This document shows positions 15,981 through 27,100 of a stretch of 41,646 bases of DNA, one piece after another (the first letter of the stretch is position 1; every line of letters starts with the position of its first letter). Both the position numbers and the translations under genes were made by a program. Location of the stretch: positions 1-41,646 of the forward strand of contig CAYSZR010000008.1 in the NCBI GenBank assembly GCA_964435565.1, written 5' to 3'. Below the pieces are notes generated by a model. It was not told the DNA's origin. It worked only from the letters and a program-made list of their open reading frames with translations, and made no database searches. This DNA is from QAMH01 sp964435565. GTDB taxonomy: Bacteria; Actinomycetota; Coriobacteriia; Coriobacteriales; QAMH01.

Positions 15981-18491
15981 TTAATCCTTTTTCGGTTCGA
16001 ATTGGGCGGCTCGCTCTGGCAAAAGCGGCTTGCTGAAATAGTAGCCTTGAACCATATCGCAGCCAAGCTCACGGCAAATCTCAAGCTGTTCTTTCGTTTC
16101 AACGCCCTCTACGATGATTTTCTTCTTAAGTCCATGCACAAGGCGCGTGAGGTCGTCTAAGAACCTTTCCTTGCCAGGAACCATATATGCATCGACAAGA
16201 GACTTGTCGATCTTGACGACATCAGCCGGGATCGTCGTGACGCGCGAAAGCGACGTGTAACCAGTGCCAAAGTCGTCAAGCGCCATCGCGATACCCGCCG
16301 ACTTCAGGCGAGAGAAGAGCTGATCTGTCTGCTCTTCGCTGCCTAACAACAAGCTCTCGGTAATCTCTATTTTAATGAGATTCGGAGCAACGTCGTAACG
16401 TTTCAGCAGGTCAATAAGAAAATCGACATATCCCTCGTCCTTGAGCTGCACAGCAGAATAGTTAATAGAGACAGGGCGCAGGCGTTTATGACGCTTCTTC
16501 CAAGTCGCCAGCTGCTGAACGACCTTCTTCGTCACGATTCGATCGACTTCTATAACCATGCCCGACTGCTCGGCCACGGGAATAAACTGGCCCGGATAAT
16601 ACGCATCCCCTTCCAGACGTACCAGGGCCTCGTATCCGCCCACGTCATTGGAAACCGTATCAACCTGCGGCTGATAGAGTACGACGAAGTTCTCGTCGAG
16701 AATCGACTGCTTGAGATAACTCGTTATGGCAAGCTTGTCTTCCATCTCCTTCTTCAAGGTGGTGTTATAGAAGAACAAAGACCCCTTAAGACCGCCTTTT
16801 TTGCCTTCGCGTGTCGCAAGGTCAACGGCAGAAATCGTCTCTTCAACAGACATAGCGGCCGTTCTGTTGACAACACCCAGGCTTGCCGTGACCTCGAGCT
16901 CAAATTCGTCGATGGCAAACGGCTTCTCGAAAATAGCCCGTATGAGCTTGATTTCCATGCCGTCTTGCTCAATCTCATGGCTAAAGCCAAGCAAGAACTC
17001 GTCTCCGGAGGGACGAACAAGGTATTCAGCACTTAGCCCTTTCAAGCGCTCAGACGCCTCTTTAATCACGGCATCTCCAACGCTATGACCATACGAATCG
17101 TTCACGTCATTCAGATCATCGAGGTCGACCTTAATGACCCCGAGCACCCGTTTGTCGTTTTCCGGCAGCCTGCCGATCTCTTGCAAGGCAGCCATGTTCG
17201 GCAGGTCAGTAAGCGAATCATGGTAGTAACGATATTGGATGTCGTTTCGAGATTCGATAATTTCCCTCGTGTCCTGGATGCTTCGTCGATACCCCATGAA
17301 GGCGAAGATCAAAACAAGAACGATACCTGCGATCATCAGGCCGATTGGCAATAAAATGGGGCTGATCGTGCTCCATGAGAAGGCTGATTGATTGATAAGG
17401 ACCGCATTTCCAGGAAGCGCATCTGAGGTTATATCGTACTTGCTTATCACCTTCGAATCGAAGACGAAGCTGCTGGGACCATCGGTTATAAGCGGGATGC
17501 TTGCAGGCTTAGTGCCGTTAAGGACCTTCACGGTCATATCCGCAGCTTGTTGGCCCGACTTCTCGGGATCGGTAAACCCGGCGCCGCAGATACCTTCCCC
17601 AACGCCGCCGGACATACCTCTGAAGACGGGTTGTTTTGCCATACGCGCAATATAGAAAGCGCTTTGATCCAAAGTGTACGTATTACCCTGCGAATCCTCA
17701 TACGCATCCAAGAAGAATAAAATGGTGTCATTACCCGCCGAAGCAACGCGTTCTCCCAGTTCATCGCGGGTGATAGTGGAAGCATTCACATATTCGACGT
17801 CCATTTTGGCGAAACCGGTTGCCGCTTCCTTAAACTGAGCAAGATCGCCCGTCCCCGTCATCGTGTTATCAACTATGACCAGGAATTTCGTGGCTTTCGG
17901 CAAAAGGGTGCACGTCAGGGCCATGGTATCGGTGATATTCATATTTTCATACACGCCGGTGGCATAACCAGCAGAAACAGCGCTGTTTGCCCGAGCAGAA
18001 TCGTTGACGCCGAAAAACACGACAGGGGTATTGGCGAAAAGCGATTCATGATTTTCCTGAACATACGCAAGTGCCTCGTCATCAGCGCAGATAACCGTAC
18101 TGTACGATCCATGCGCCTGCAACTTCGCATTGAAGGTCTCTTTCCATTTAAGACCCGCAGCCGAATCGGAGGCATATTTGCGCGCATCCATATATTCGAC
18201 ATCAACGCCCAGTGAACTTCGCCTCAAGATATCGACAACGCCGTTTCGCTCAAGCGTCGCAATACCGTCGTCCTCACTATACGAGCAAAGCAAAAGCACC
18301 TCTGCCTGCGGTTCTGTCGTCACAATCTCGCCCGTAACCGTCTGAGCGCGAGTCTGCGAGTCAGTGGTGAGCGTAAGCATAAGCATGCCGGTAACCGCGC
18401 ATATGCAAGCTCCCGCGAACAACAGAATGCGCAGGATATGATATCGGTACGTTTCAAACCGTTTTTTACGTGCATCGGCTTCTGATTGCAA
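15981..18491 (-). CDS. Membrane sensor with ABC-type periplasmic binding domain, SGDEF (degenerate GGDEF) and EAL domains; cyclic-di-GMP turnover
   Basis: The protein has 836 residues and starts with TTG (GAAGGAAGAG just upstream). A membrane segment at about 20-42 and another at about 375-399 enclose an extracytoplasmic region (about 60-360). That region resembles ABC-type substrate-binding folds (LLLCSYSEDD, PVVFFGVND, FRGMSGGVGEG). A GGDEF-type domain follows (about 425-575) with SGDEF at 495-499 instead of GGDEF and no RxxD inhibitory site at the expected place. The EAL domain (about 590-830) has its key motifs: EAL at 621-623, Asn677, EITES near 709, DDFGTGY at 739-745, Lys760, Glu795 and Gln815. 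EAL domains hydrolyse cyclic-di-GMP, so phosphodiesterase activity is likely. Cyclase activity is possible but uncertain. A bound extracellular ligand probably controls output. It lies 84 bp after the ricin/InlB-repeat gene and is probably the last gene of its operon. Confidence 0.93.
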   Translation of the reverse strand: MQSEADARKKRFETYRYHILRILLFAGACICAVTGMLMLTLTTDSQTRAQTVTGEIVTTEPQAEVLLLCSYSEDDGIATLERNGVVDILRRSSLGVDVEYMDARKYASDSAAGLKWKETFNAKLQAHGSYSTVICADDEALAYVQENHESLFANTPVVFFGVNDSARANSAVSAGYATGVYENMNITDTMALTCTLLPKATKFLVIVDNTMTGTGDLAQFKEAATGFAKMDVEYVNASTITRDELGERVASAGNDTILFFLDAYEDSQGNTYTLDQSAFYIARMAKQPVFRGMSGGVGEGICGAGFTDPEKSGQQAADMTVKVLNGTKPASIPLITDGPSSFVFDSKVISKYDITSDALPGNAVLINQSAFSWSTISPILLPIGLMIAGIVLVLIFAFMGYRRSIQDTREIIESRNDIQYRYYHDSLTDLPNMAALQEIGRLPENDKRVLGVIKVDLDDLNDVNDSYGHSVGDAVIKEASERLKGLSAEYLVRPSGDEFLLGFSHEIEQDGMEIKLIRAIFEKPFAIDEFELEVTASLGVVNRTAAMSVEETISAVDLATREGKKGGLKGSLFFYNTTLKKEMEDKLAITSYLKQSILDENFVVLYQPQVDTVSNDVGGYEALVRLEGDAYYPGQFIPVAEQSGMVIEVDRIVTKKVVQQLATWKKRHKRLRPVSINYSAVQLKDEGYVDFLIDLLKRYDVAPNLIKIEITESLLLGSEEQTDQLFSRLKSAGIAMALDDFGTGYTSLSRVTTIPADVVKIDKSLVDAYMVPGKERFLDDLTRLVHGLKKKIIVEGVETKEQLEICRELGCDMVQGYYFSKPLLPERAAQFEPKKD

Positions 18492-18495
18492 AATG

Positions 18496-18504
18496 CTCTT
18501 CCTT
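18496..18504 (-). promoter_or_regulatory. Ribosome binding site supporting the TTG start of the GGDEF-EAL gene
   Basis: The minus strand reads AAGGAAGAG ending 4 nt before the TTG at 18491. No ATG or GTG in frame lies close by with a comparable site, and the start leaves a short basic cytoplasmic tail before the first membrane segment. Confidence 0.6.
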
Positions 18505-18575
18505 CTAATTCAAATCCCGCTCTGCACCTACATGACCTTGTTGCTTATTAAAGAAACGCGGCGCCACATATTCCC

Positions 18576-21131
18576 CTATTCATCTTCTGCGACGTCATCC
18601 CCGGCATCGTCCATCCCCAACGTGCCTTTGATCCTTCGACGAAGTCTACCGAAGAAACCACCTGTAAGCGCAGATTCTGCAGCAAGCTCTGCCGCAAGGT
18701 CTGCAGCACCAGTCGCCCCAGCTGCACCCGCAATACCCGCAGCTCCAGCACCCGCTGCACCAGCACCTGCAATAGCGCCGGCAACAGATGCGCCTGCGCC
18801 CACAAGACCTGCAACCGTCGAAACAGCGGCAACGGCCGTGACTGCGGTGCCCGTTGCGGCCGCAGCTTCTGCAGGCGTCAGATTGGAAATAGCATCGGCA
18901 AGGCTCTGGCTTTCGCCAGATGAAGAGGCTGCATCGATAAGATTGCCCCCTACGGTTGTAAGGACTTCCGTTGTGGCGGCAACGACATCAAGTGTTTTAA
19001 TCGAAGCCGGTACCGTGGGATTCGTAATAACATCAGTGGTCGGGTTCGTGGTAGATGACCCCTTGTTGTCATCATCTTCCTCTTCAGTCGAGGGAACAAC
19101 AGGATCCACGATCACGTCAGGAACAACCGGGTCCGTTATTACAGCTGGCGTTGTCGATGTTGACTTCCACTGTGCATACAACGTGGTAGATGCGCCATCG
19201 GTATCGCTTACGGCGCCAGTAGAGACAAGCGTCGATGCTGCCGCACTATCGGAAACCGAAACACCTGTACCATCGGCTTTCGTATTCCAGCCGCTGAAGG
19301 TGTAACCCGTTCTTGAAAGCGCGGACGAGCTGCTTAAAGACGAAGATCCATACGTGACGCTCGAAGCAGTCAACGCGCCAGACCCACCATTGGCATCGTA
19401 GTTCACCGTATACGTATTTGCCTCAAAATTCGCAGTCACAAGCAGGCCGTGATACGTCTCTGTTCCCTCGTTGCCATCGGCGTATTTTGTAAGTTTCACC
19501 ACAGTTGCCGGTGTCAGAGTCGTCGATGAATACTCAGCACCGCTAAGGCCATTGCCATTTGACACGGTCCAGCCAGAAAAATGATGTCCAGTCGAGGCGC
19601 TTGCATTGACACCAGAAAACGTCGATGACGTCGTGCCTGCAAGAACACCGCTCTTTGCACCTACGGTTTCAGAAATCGTAGTAGCATTCGCGGAACCTGT
19701 GCCAAGGCCAATTGCGCCACCGCTACCAGCAGAATATGTCACAGTCGCGGTATTCTGCTTCCACTGTGCATAGAGCTTCTTTACAAAACCGTCCTGAAAG
19801 TTCTTGTAGGTGTAACTCGAGCCAGCGGCGTACGAGGTGCCATCATCATCGATCCAGTTCACAAAGGAATATCCTGGCAATGAAAAGCCATTTTCAGCGA
19901 TATATGCAGCAGCACCACCGGCGACCTGCGTCTTTGCTGTCGAACCGGTTGCGCCTTCTTTATCATAGTATTCGATAGCCCAGTCTTTCTGGCTTGCACT
20001 CGTGTAATACCACAGCCAATCGTAATCTGGCACATCGGGGTAGGTCTTGCTGCCGCAGGCAAGTGACTCGACCGTCATGGTAACGGTTTTGCCATCGGAG
20101 CCATATGCACGCACAAGCGCAAGTGCCCTATATACGTTGTTGACGATGTTCCCATTATAGAAAGCAGCCACAGACTGGCCATCAATCGTGGAGATAACGG
20201 TATACCAATATGCCCCAGCGTCTGTGCTAGCTGTCTTTGTTATGCTAGCTATACCAGTTGTGCTAGCAATTAGGTAATAACCGCTAGCACTTTGAATTCG
20301 GCAAAGCTTCGCCCCGTTAGCGTCATCGTGATCGTATGTGACTGCCCATTGCTGGGGCTCCCCCAGGCTCGATGCCTCTTTGGTCATACTCAAGTAATTA
20401 TTTCCTGAATCCAATACGTAATACTCACTGAACACGGGATTTACGGCAGTAAAGTAATAGGTTCCTTCTGCCAAAGCACTGGTAGAAGCCGTACTTATAG
20501 AGGCGCTCGTAACAACAAGCGGCGTCTCCGTTTGCTCAGATGACGGCGTATCGACGGGCGTTTCAGTCGATTTGTCGGCACCGCTTTGATCAGAACCAGC
20601 AGTCCCTTTATCTGGAGTATCCGACTCGCTTTGTGAATCAACCTGCTGGTCTGCCTGCTGATCAACAGTATTTTCTGCAACGGTCTGAGAGGCTTCGTTC
20701 AATTCCTTGCTTGCAGTTTCAGCACTCGTTTCATTCAAAACGACGGGAGAAGATGTCACATCTTGCTTCGTCTTATCGACTGCGCTTTCCTGAGCAGGTT
20801 GCTGCACGGTCTCTTGCGTACTTTGCTGCTTGCTTACGACATCTTTGTCGACCTGCAGATTATCTTCGGTCTTTTCAAGAGCAGCTGTTTCGTTTCCTAC
20901 GCTCGGGACAGCGTCGATATTCGCCGTTTCCTTTGCACCAGATGCCTCGGGTTCTTCAAGCGGAACCGACACGACGCTGTCCACGGTTTTCGTTTCTTCA
21001 GCATCGGATGCTAGCGCAGTTGTCGGAAAAACAGCTAGCATGACGAATGTTGCTAGCACCACAAACAGAACGAGCAATGCGGAGCCGAAGTTCCGCATTG
21101 CCGTTGGTGTCATGTTTACGATGCGCATCAT
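18576..21131 (-). CDS. Secreted surface protein with acidic stalk, ricin-like region, InlB-type repeats and Ala/Gly-rich C-terminus
   Basis: I start at the ATG at 21131, 4 bp after the stop of the upstream adhesin gene, with AGG 9 nt before it. An upstream TTG in frame would overlap that gene. This gives 851 residues. Residues 1-41 are a signal peptide (cleavage after ALA). Residues 43-215 are an acidic, Gln/Ser/Thr-rich stalk. About 222-358 resembles a ricin-type beta-trefoil (YYVLDSGNNYLSM, QQWAV, GYYLIAS). InlB/Listeria-Bacteroides repeats follow from about 386 to 690, the clearest ending GYTFSGWNTKADGTG and LYAQWK. A Pro/Glu/Asp linker leads to an Ala/Gly-rich hydrophobic segment (about 758-810), then FFGRLRRRIKG and an acidic tail. 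There is no LPXTG. A carbohydrate-binding or adhesive role is inferred. Confidence 0.9.
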   Translation of the reverse strand: MMRIVNMTPTAMRNFGSALLVLFVVLATFVMLAVFPTTALASDAEETKTVDSVVSVPLEEPEASGAKETANIDAVPSVGNETAALEKTEDNLQVDKDVVSKQQSTQETVQQPAQESAVDKTKQDVTSSPVVLNETSAETASKELNEASQTVAENTVDQQADQQVDSQSESDTPDKGTAGSDQSGADKSTETPVDTPSSEQTETPLVVTSASISTASTSALAEGTYYFTAVNPVFSEYYVLDSGNNYLSMTKEASSLGEPQQWAVTYDHDDANGAKLCRIQSASGYYLIASTTGIASITKTASTDAGAYWYTVISTIDGQSVAAFYNGNIVNNVYRALALVRAYGSDGKTVTMTVESLACGSKTYPDVPDYDWLWYYTSASQKDWAIEYYDKEGATGSTAKTQVAGGAAAYIAENGFSLPGYSFVNWIDDDGTSYAAGSSYTYKNFQDGFVKKLYAQWKQNTATVTYSAGSGGAIGLGTGSANATTISETVGAKSGVLAGTTSSTFSGVNASASTGHHFSGWTVSNGNGLSGAEYSSTTLTPATVVKLTKYADGNEGTETYHGLLVTANFEANTYTVNYDANGGSGALTASSVTYGSSSLSSSSALSRTGYTFSGWNTKADGTGVSVSDSAAASTLVSTGAVSDTDGASTTLYAQWKSTSTTPAVITDPVVPDVIVDPVVPSTEEEDDDNKGSSTTNPTTDVITNPTVPASIKTLDVVAATTEVLTTVGGNLIDAASSSGESQSLADAISNLTPAEAAAATGTAVTAVAAVSTVAGLVGAGASVAGAIAGAGAAGAGAAGIAGAAGATGAADLAAELAAESALTGGFFGRLRRRIKGTLGMDDAGDDVAEDE

Positions 21132-21135
21132 AAGT

Positions 21136-24100
21136 CTAGACCTGCACATTCTCTGCGCGGCGTCTTCGAGCAAGAATAATTGCTAGCAGTAGGTTGATGA
21201 CCGTTATGACGATAAGGAGGCCTGTCTTGTTTTCAGCTGCTCCAGTTTGCGGCACGTCGACGCCATATGCTGCAGCAGAGGCTCTTTCTGCGGTTGACGT
21301 ATTGGCACTCTCTTCCGTTGATGCAGCGGAAGTCGTGCTTTTAGCTGCAGAAGGATCATCAACAAAGACAGCCTTGAAGGTAACCGGACCTGTGATTTTA
21401 AGATCACTTGGGTCATCAACTGTGCCAGTCGTGACCTCTCCAGTTTCCGCATCGGTCATTGTATACGTCCAACCGGATAAGATCTTGCCTGTACCCGGCG
21501 TTGCATATGCAGCTTTAACCGTCTCTCCAGAGACGGTTTCACCATAAATTACATCAGCGGTCGTATTCGTAACGGTACCGCTGCTGGTCGTGGTTCCGGC
21601 AATTGTGATGGTGTACTTATTAACCTGCCACTGTGCATATAGTTTCGCACCGCCCTCAGGAAGCTCATAGCCACTGGAACCTAGAGCATATGCGGTGCCC
21701 GTGCCGTCCGCCTTAGTGTTCCATCCCGTGAGCGTGTAATACTGACGCGTGTAGCCAGTGCCATCAGACAGGACCAGAACCGTGCCATAAGGTTGCGTTA
21801 CGCTGTCGATACTGCCCGTTGCACCGTTTGAGTCATAGGTAAGCGTCGCAGGATCGTTTTCCTCAAACAGAGCCTCGTACGTCGCAGCATGGTAGATTCC
21901 ATCAGAACCCGCCGTGAGCGTGATCTTCGTGTCCGTCTCTTTCGAAGTGACAATATTGCTTACGGTTCCGTCCGTAGGATCAAGAGCCTGCGTCGAAAGC
22001 GAGTCGCTGCTCGTATTGGCAAGTTGCCATTTCACGAAATGGTACCCCGGGTTCGCATTTGCCAACGAACTGAACTGGCTGCTGTCAGAACTGCTCACAG
22101 CAGAACCCGTTACTGCAGTGATCTTATCGACAGTACGCGTAACCGTACCGCCAGACCCCTTAACCGTATAGACAATCTCAATCTCATCTTCTGCCCACTG
22201 GGCATAAAGCTTAACGGCGCTCTGCTCGGTAGTCAGTCCAAGCGCCGTGGCAGCGGCATCAGAGAGTTCCTTGTACGTCGTGGCATCAAGAACCTTCAAG
22301 CCCGTGCCGTCACGCTGTGTGTTCCAGCTGTCGAAGTGATAACCCAAAGGAGCGGCATTCAAAGACTTGCCATCCTTATTATGACCGCTGTCCGTCCATT
22401 TGACGTCGGTTTCAGAACTGGGAGCCGTAGCACTCGAACGATCGCTCGGCACATCCGTCAAAACATTTGGATTCGCGTTGGTCCCACTACCCTTCTTGGC
22501 ATTGTTCAAATCATATGCCACGGTATAGCCGCCCTTGACGTCCCACATCGCATAAAGACGCAACGGTGTATCAAGTGCAGTCTGGTCGGTAAGACCCTGC
22601 GTAGAGGCAAGCTTCTTATATGCTTGAAGCGTAAATGTCGTGCCGCTGCCATCTGCCTGGGTGTTCCAGGTGCCAGCAGATGTATAACCGCTTCGCGTAA
22701 GCGTCACTGCGCTGAACGAGGGTGTTCCTGCCCAGGTGTACCCATTCAAAGTCTTCGATGCCACGGTCGAGCCATCGCTACCGCCGTTATAGTCAAGAAC
22801 GAGTTGATAATTGTCTCGCAGCGTATAGACAACTTGCATGATATTGGTGGTTTCGCCGTTTGCGTCAACATTTGCGGTCGCACTGGCGATAACCGGATAT
22901 GGATCAGGAAGGTTGTAGCCCTCGGGTCGATTATTCTTCACATCGTCATCAACCGCCGCCACAGACTCGCCGTCAACAGCCTTCATCTCTGAAGCGGCAT
23001 GCTCGGTGACAGCCGCAAGTTTCGTCCTAGTCAGGCCACCGTCATCAGTCGTGTAATACTCGACCTTAAACGGCACGTAGGCGGCCCAGATCGCATAAAG
23101 CGTCAATCCATCTGTGGTATAGCCACTTGCGGCATCTGATGCAGCGTCAAGCAGCGACTTGGCATCGGCGTCATCAGCAGCCCCCACGAACAAGTCGCAG
23201 AATTTCACTACGTCGTCGGTCGTATACACGCCAGTGTCACCACGCTGAGCGGACTTATTGGTGGACCACCCCAGGAACTTCCAGCCATTTTGATGGTTCG
23301 TATTCGCAAGCGCCGGAGCAGCAAAGGACAACGAGCTTTCCCAATTCGGCTTTGTTGCGATTTCCTCGACGGGGTTGTGACCAGCATCATCACTGCTGGT
23401 AATAGTCGACTTCACAAGCTTGTCTTCAGATGCGCCTGTGGCGCCGACGGAATCGACATAATTAATGTTATAGCTACGAAGATTCCATACGGCATTAAGC
23501 GTGACCTGGTAACTGTCTGAATCATTCGTACCACCAGCAAGCGTGCTGAACGGATCATTCGTGCTGAGCGTATAGGTTTTACCCGAAAGCGAATAGGTCC
23601 AGTTTGCAAACACATAGCCCGTGCGCGTCGGTATAACGGCGTTGGTGCCATCAATAGTCTCGAGGTGTTTGGTATTCCAGGCAACGCCCGTCGTGCGCTC
23701 TGCGCTACTAGAACCAGAAATACTACCGCCGTTGGCATCATAGAGGACCTTATAACCAGTCTTGGGCTTCAGGTAGACCTTGAGCGTGTATGTATTGGCG
23801 CTGTCTGCATCAAGGGTGAAGCTATAGAAACTATTCTTTGCCGAATCATACGTATAACCCGGGAAAGCGGATAAAACAAGTGTATCGAAGGTCTTCGTCG
23901 CGCTTGACACACCGCTTTCCGGCATGCCCGCAATAGTTACAACATGACCAGAACCACTCGGAGCCGCAACCACCGTCAGAGAAACCTGCTGCGTATCGAA
24001 ACCGGTGTACGTGTTGCTATTCCATGTAACAGGCGCGTTGCCATAATCATTGCCGTTTTCATCTTCGAAGATGGCGACAATATTGAAGTTGATGTTCTTG

Positions 24101-27100
24101 AACCATACAGCATAGAGCGTAATACCGTAATTACCCGTGTCGCCCGTTGCCCCAACATATTGTGTAGTCAGAACACCTTGCGCAGCCGCAACACTTGCAT
24201 ACTTCGTCGAAGCGTCAACATTCTTCGTGGCGGTCTGTCCAGAATCGGTTGACCAGCCTGCAAAGACATAGCCAGCTTTAGCCGGATCAGTCGTCGAAGC
24301 AAGGCCCGTCGTATTCCACGTTGCGTTTTCGCGCTTGGTATCCGCAAGGATCATGGTGCCCGTCGTTGAATCGCTGTCAGCGTACTTGATGCGATACGGC
24401 GGCTCGATCCACTTAGCAACAAGCTTCACAGTTGTGATCTCATCGTTTACAGCACCTGCAAGCGCCGAATAGGTATAACCCGTTCCAGCAACGACAGAGG
24501 AGCTGCCCATATCGTTATTGTCTTTGTCATAACGCTTGACAGTCCAGCCATCGAACTTGAGACCCGGGCTCGTCGGAGCGCTTGCATCGATAGTGTTCGT
24601 ATCCCACTTGATCGGACCAAGGTCACTTGGCATGCCTGGATTTGAATCAACCGTTATGGCGTTGCCCTGAGAATCAGTACCCGCATCAAAACGTACGTAG
24701 TATTTGGTATAAGGCGACCAGAACGCCTTGATGGTAATCGAACTATCCGAAGTATCCGTATTGCCCGTTTTGCCCGCAGCGTAATAGATAGCGGCAAGGC
24801 ACGTAGAGAATTCTGTCGAATTCGAAGGTATCACGGTGTACTCATCGGCGGGATGACCACTCAGCGAAGTAGGTACCACAAGCTTCCAACTTTCGAAAGC
24901 AGACCCGAGCTTCGTAGGCGCTGATGCAGTGCCAGCCGTTGGGATATTGAAAAGCTCGTTCCATGTAACCGTCAACGAAGCCGTGTTTTTGAGCGTACCG
25001 CCATTGGAGTCGAATACGACCGTGTAGGTTCTGGGCGTCCAATCAGCAATCAGATACAGCGTGCTGCGCACAGCCGTATCCTGAAGAGCCAAAGCGCTAA
25101 AAGTGTAGCTCGCGTCTTTGAGACCCGTGGCAACCGTTGCGCCGCTTGCGTTGGTTTCCTTGACCGTCCAGCCGTTGAACACATAGCCTTCGTATGTTGG
25201 AGTCGATGTATCAACCGTATCGACCCAATGAAGCACTGCAGGAGATGCAGGCTGATCAGCGGGAACGCCGCTGACAGCTGTATTGCTGCGGTCAAAGACG
25301 ACGTTATATTCTTTTTGATTCCAAACTGGAGTCAACGTAACTGAAGAAGCAGGCATCGTGAATGACGTTACCGCCGGGAACGTGTACGTAGTCGTGCCAT
25401 CTGTCCAGCCCGAAAGGGTCCAGCCTGGACGAGAAACCGTTGTAGCGCCACGCAGGTTCACGGTACTGTCCGTTGCATGGTATTCAGGTTTACCTTCATC
25501 GCCAACGGGAATGCCAGAAATAGCATTCCACGACGCATCCGCATAACCATTGATACTGTACGTAACAGTGCCCGACGTGCTCTTCCAGCTTGCAGTGAGC
25601 GTAATAGAGGTATTAAAACCGTTCGCATCGCCCAACGTGGATGTCGCATATGACGTCGTCCCGTCAAGCTGTGCGCTATTTGCGCTGCTGGTCCAATATT
25701 GGAACGCATAACCGGAACGCGTCGGATCGCCAATCGCGAAGGTGTCGGTCCATATCTTCGAAAGCGGGCCTGTATACGTAACAGGATTCGCGCCGTTATT
25801 CGGGTCAAGCGTAATGGTGTACGTCTTTGCGCTGAATTTCGCAACATAAAGTATGTTCTGCCAAACAGGCGATGTATCCGTTGAGCCGGCTAGCGCAAAC
25901 TTAAGAGCCTGCAAGACGCTGGCATCGGTGGCTGAAATCGTTCCTGGCGTCGTCGATACCGTTCCATACGTAGCGCTGATCGGAGCCAGCGTGCCGTTTG
26001 TGAAGTCAGCTGCAACCGGCGTGTACCCAGATGCCGGACTAACGATGTAGTACCAACCATCAAACTGATACCCGCTTTTTGCAACGACGGTCACAGGGCT
26101 TACTGCATCTGCCGCATCCGTCGCACTCGGCGTCTGCTGTGCTGTGCCAGTCAGCGTCGCCATTGAAGAATCGCTCAACATGAAGTTCACGCTGACAGTC
26201 AGGGGGACATAATCTCCATAAAGGATGAACGAAGGCAAGCTTGCCCCCGCTGTACCGAGTATGTCGGAAACCTTCTTGCCAGTTGCAGACAGATAGGTGC
26301 CCGCATTGGCAGGATCCTCGTAATACCAATCGATATGGTCAACGCCAGAAGGCAACGTCAGCGACGGATTCGGGTAGATACTCGTAGAATCCCACGTTGC
26401 CGTACTAAACACTTGATTACCGCCATCTTTGCCCGTAGAGCCGCGCAGCGGAGTCGATTTGTTGTCATAGTCATAGTAATAGACAGTGTACGAAATAGGC
26501 TCATAGTAGATATAGAAGGGGTTCTCCGATTTAGAAGCATCAAGTGTATAGGTGTATGAACCATGTGCCTGCTGGTAGGCATCAGAATATTTGTAACCTA
26601 AATGTTCATGGTCAGCCGACCCCACATTTGGGGTGCCGTAGCCAGTGTTATAGGAAGTGCCGTCATAAAACGTTATGACATCACCATCGGCGCCATCGGT
26701 AAAGTACTTGACTTCCGTTGTCGACGGAAGGTTCACGGGATTGCCGCTTGCATCTAGATACACATCAACAAAATGCCAGCTTACGCCTTCTTTCCAAATC
26801 GCAGAAAGCGCAATATTGGTTGCCCCAACGTCATTGCCCAAAAGCTCAGCAATAGTAGTCGATGCAGGATTGGTCTTTGTAATGGTCTGCTGCGACGCAG
26901 CCGTGCCATCGCTCTTCTTATAATTGAGCGTCCAACCTTGGAACACATAATTAGTACGCGTAGGCTCGTTGCCCGAAAGCGCGTAGGTATCAAAGTTTTC
27001 CCGTGCATCCCACGCAACCGTCTTCACAACATTAGAAGGCGCGCCCGTGTAAGCACCGTAAGAATACGTGACTGGCGAAATCGTCACCGGCGTCCAATGG

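Noticed and set aside
18493..19305. 270-residue plus-strand frame with Ala/Pro repeats
   Set aside because: Its repeats mirror the Ala/Gly-rich C-terminus of the minus-strand gene; there is no signal peptide or start site of its own.
20226..21187. Eight GCTAGC hexamers within 1 kb, though CTAG is usually rare in bacteria
   Set aside because: The four near 20.2 kb include in-frame Ala-Ser codon pairs in an Ala/Ser-rich stretch. The others are in different frames and the hexamer also occurs elsewhere in the window, so no function is supported.
21889..22992. 367-residue plus-strand frame opposite the giant InlB-type adhesin
   Set aside because: Arg/Ile/Cys-rich translation with no family resemblance; explained by codon bias of the real gene on the other strand.
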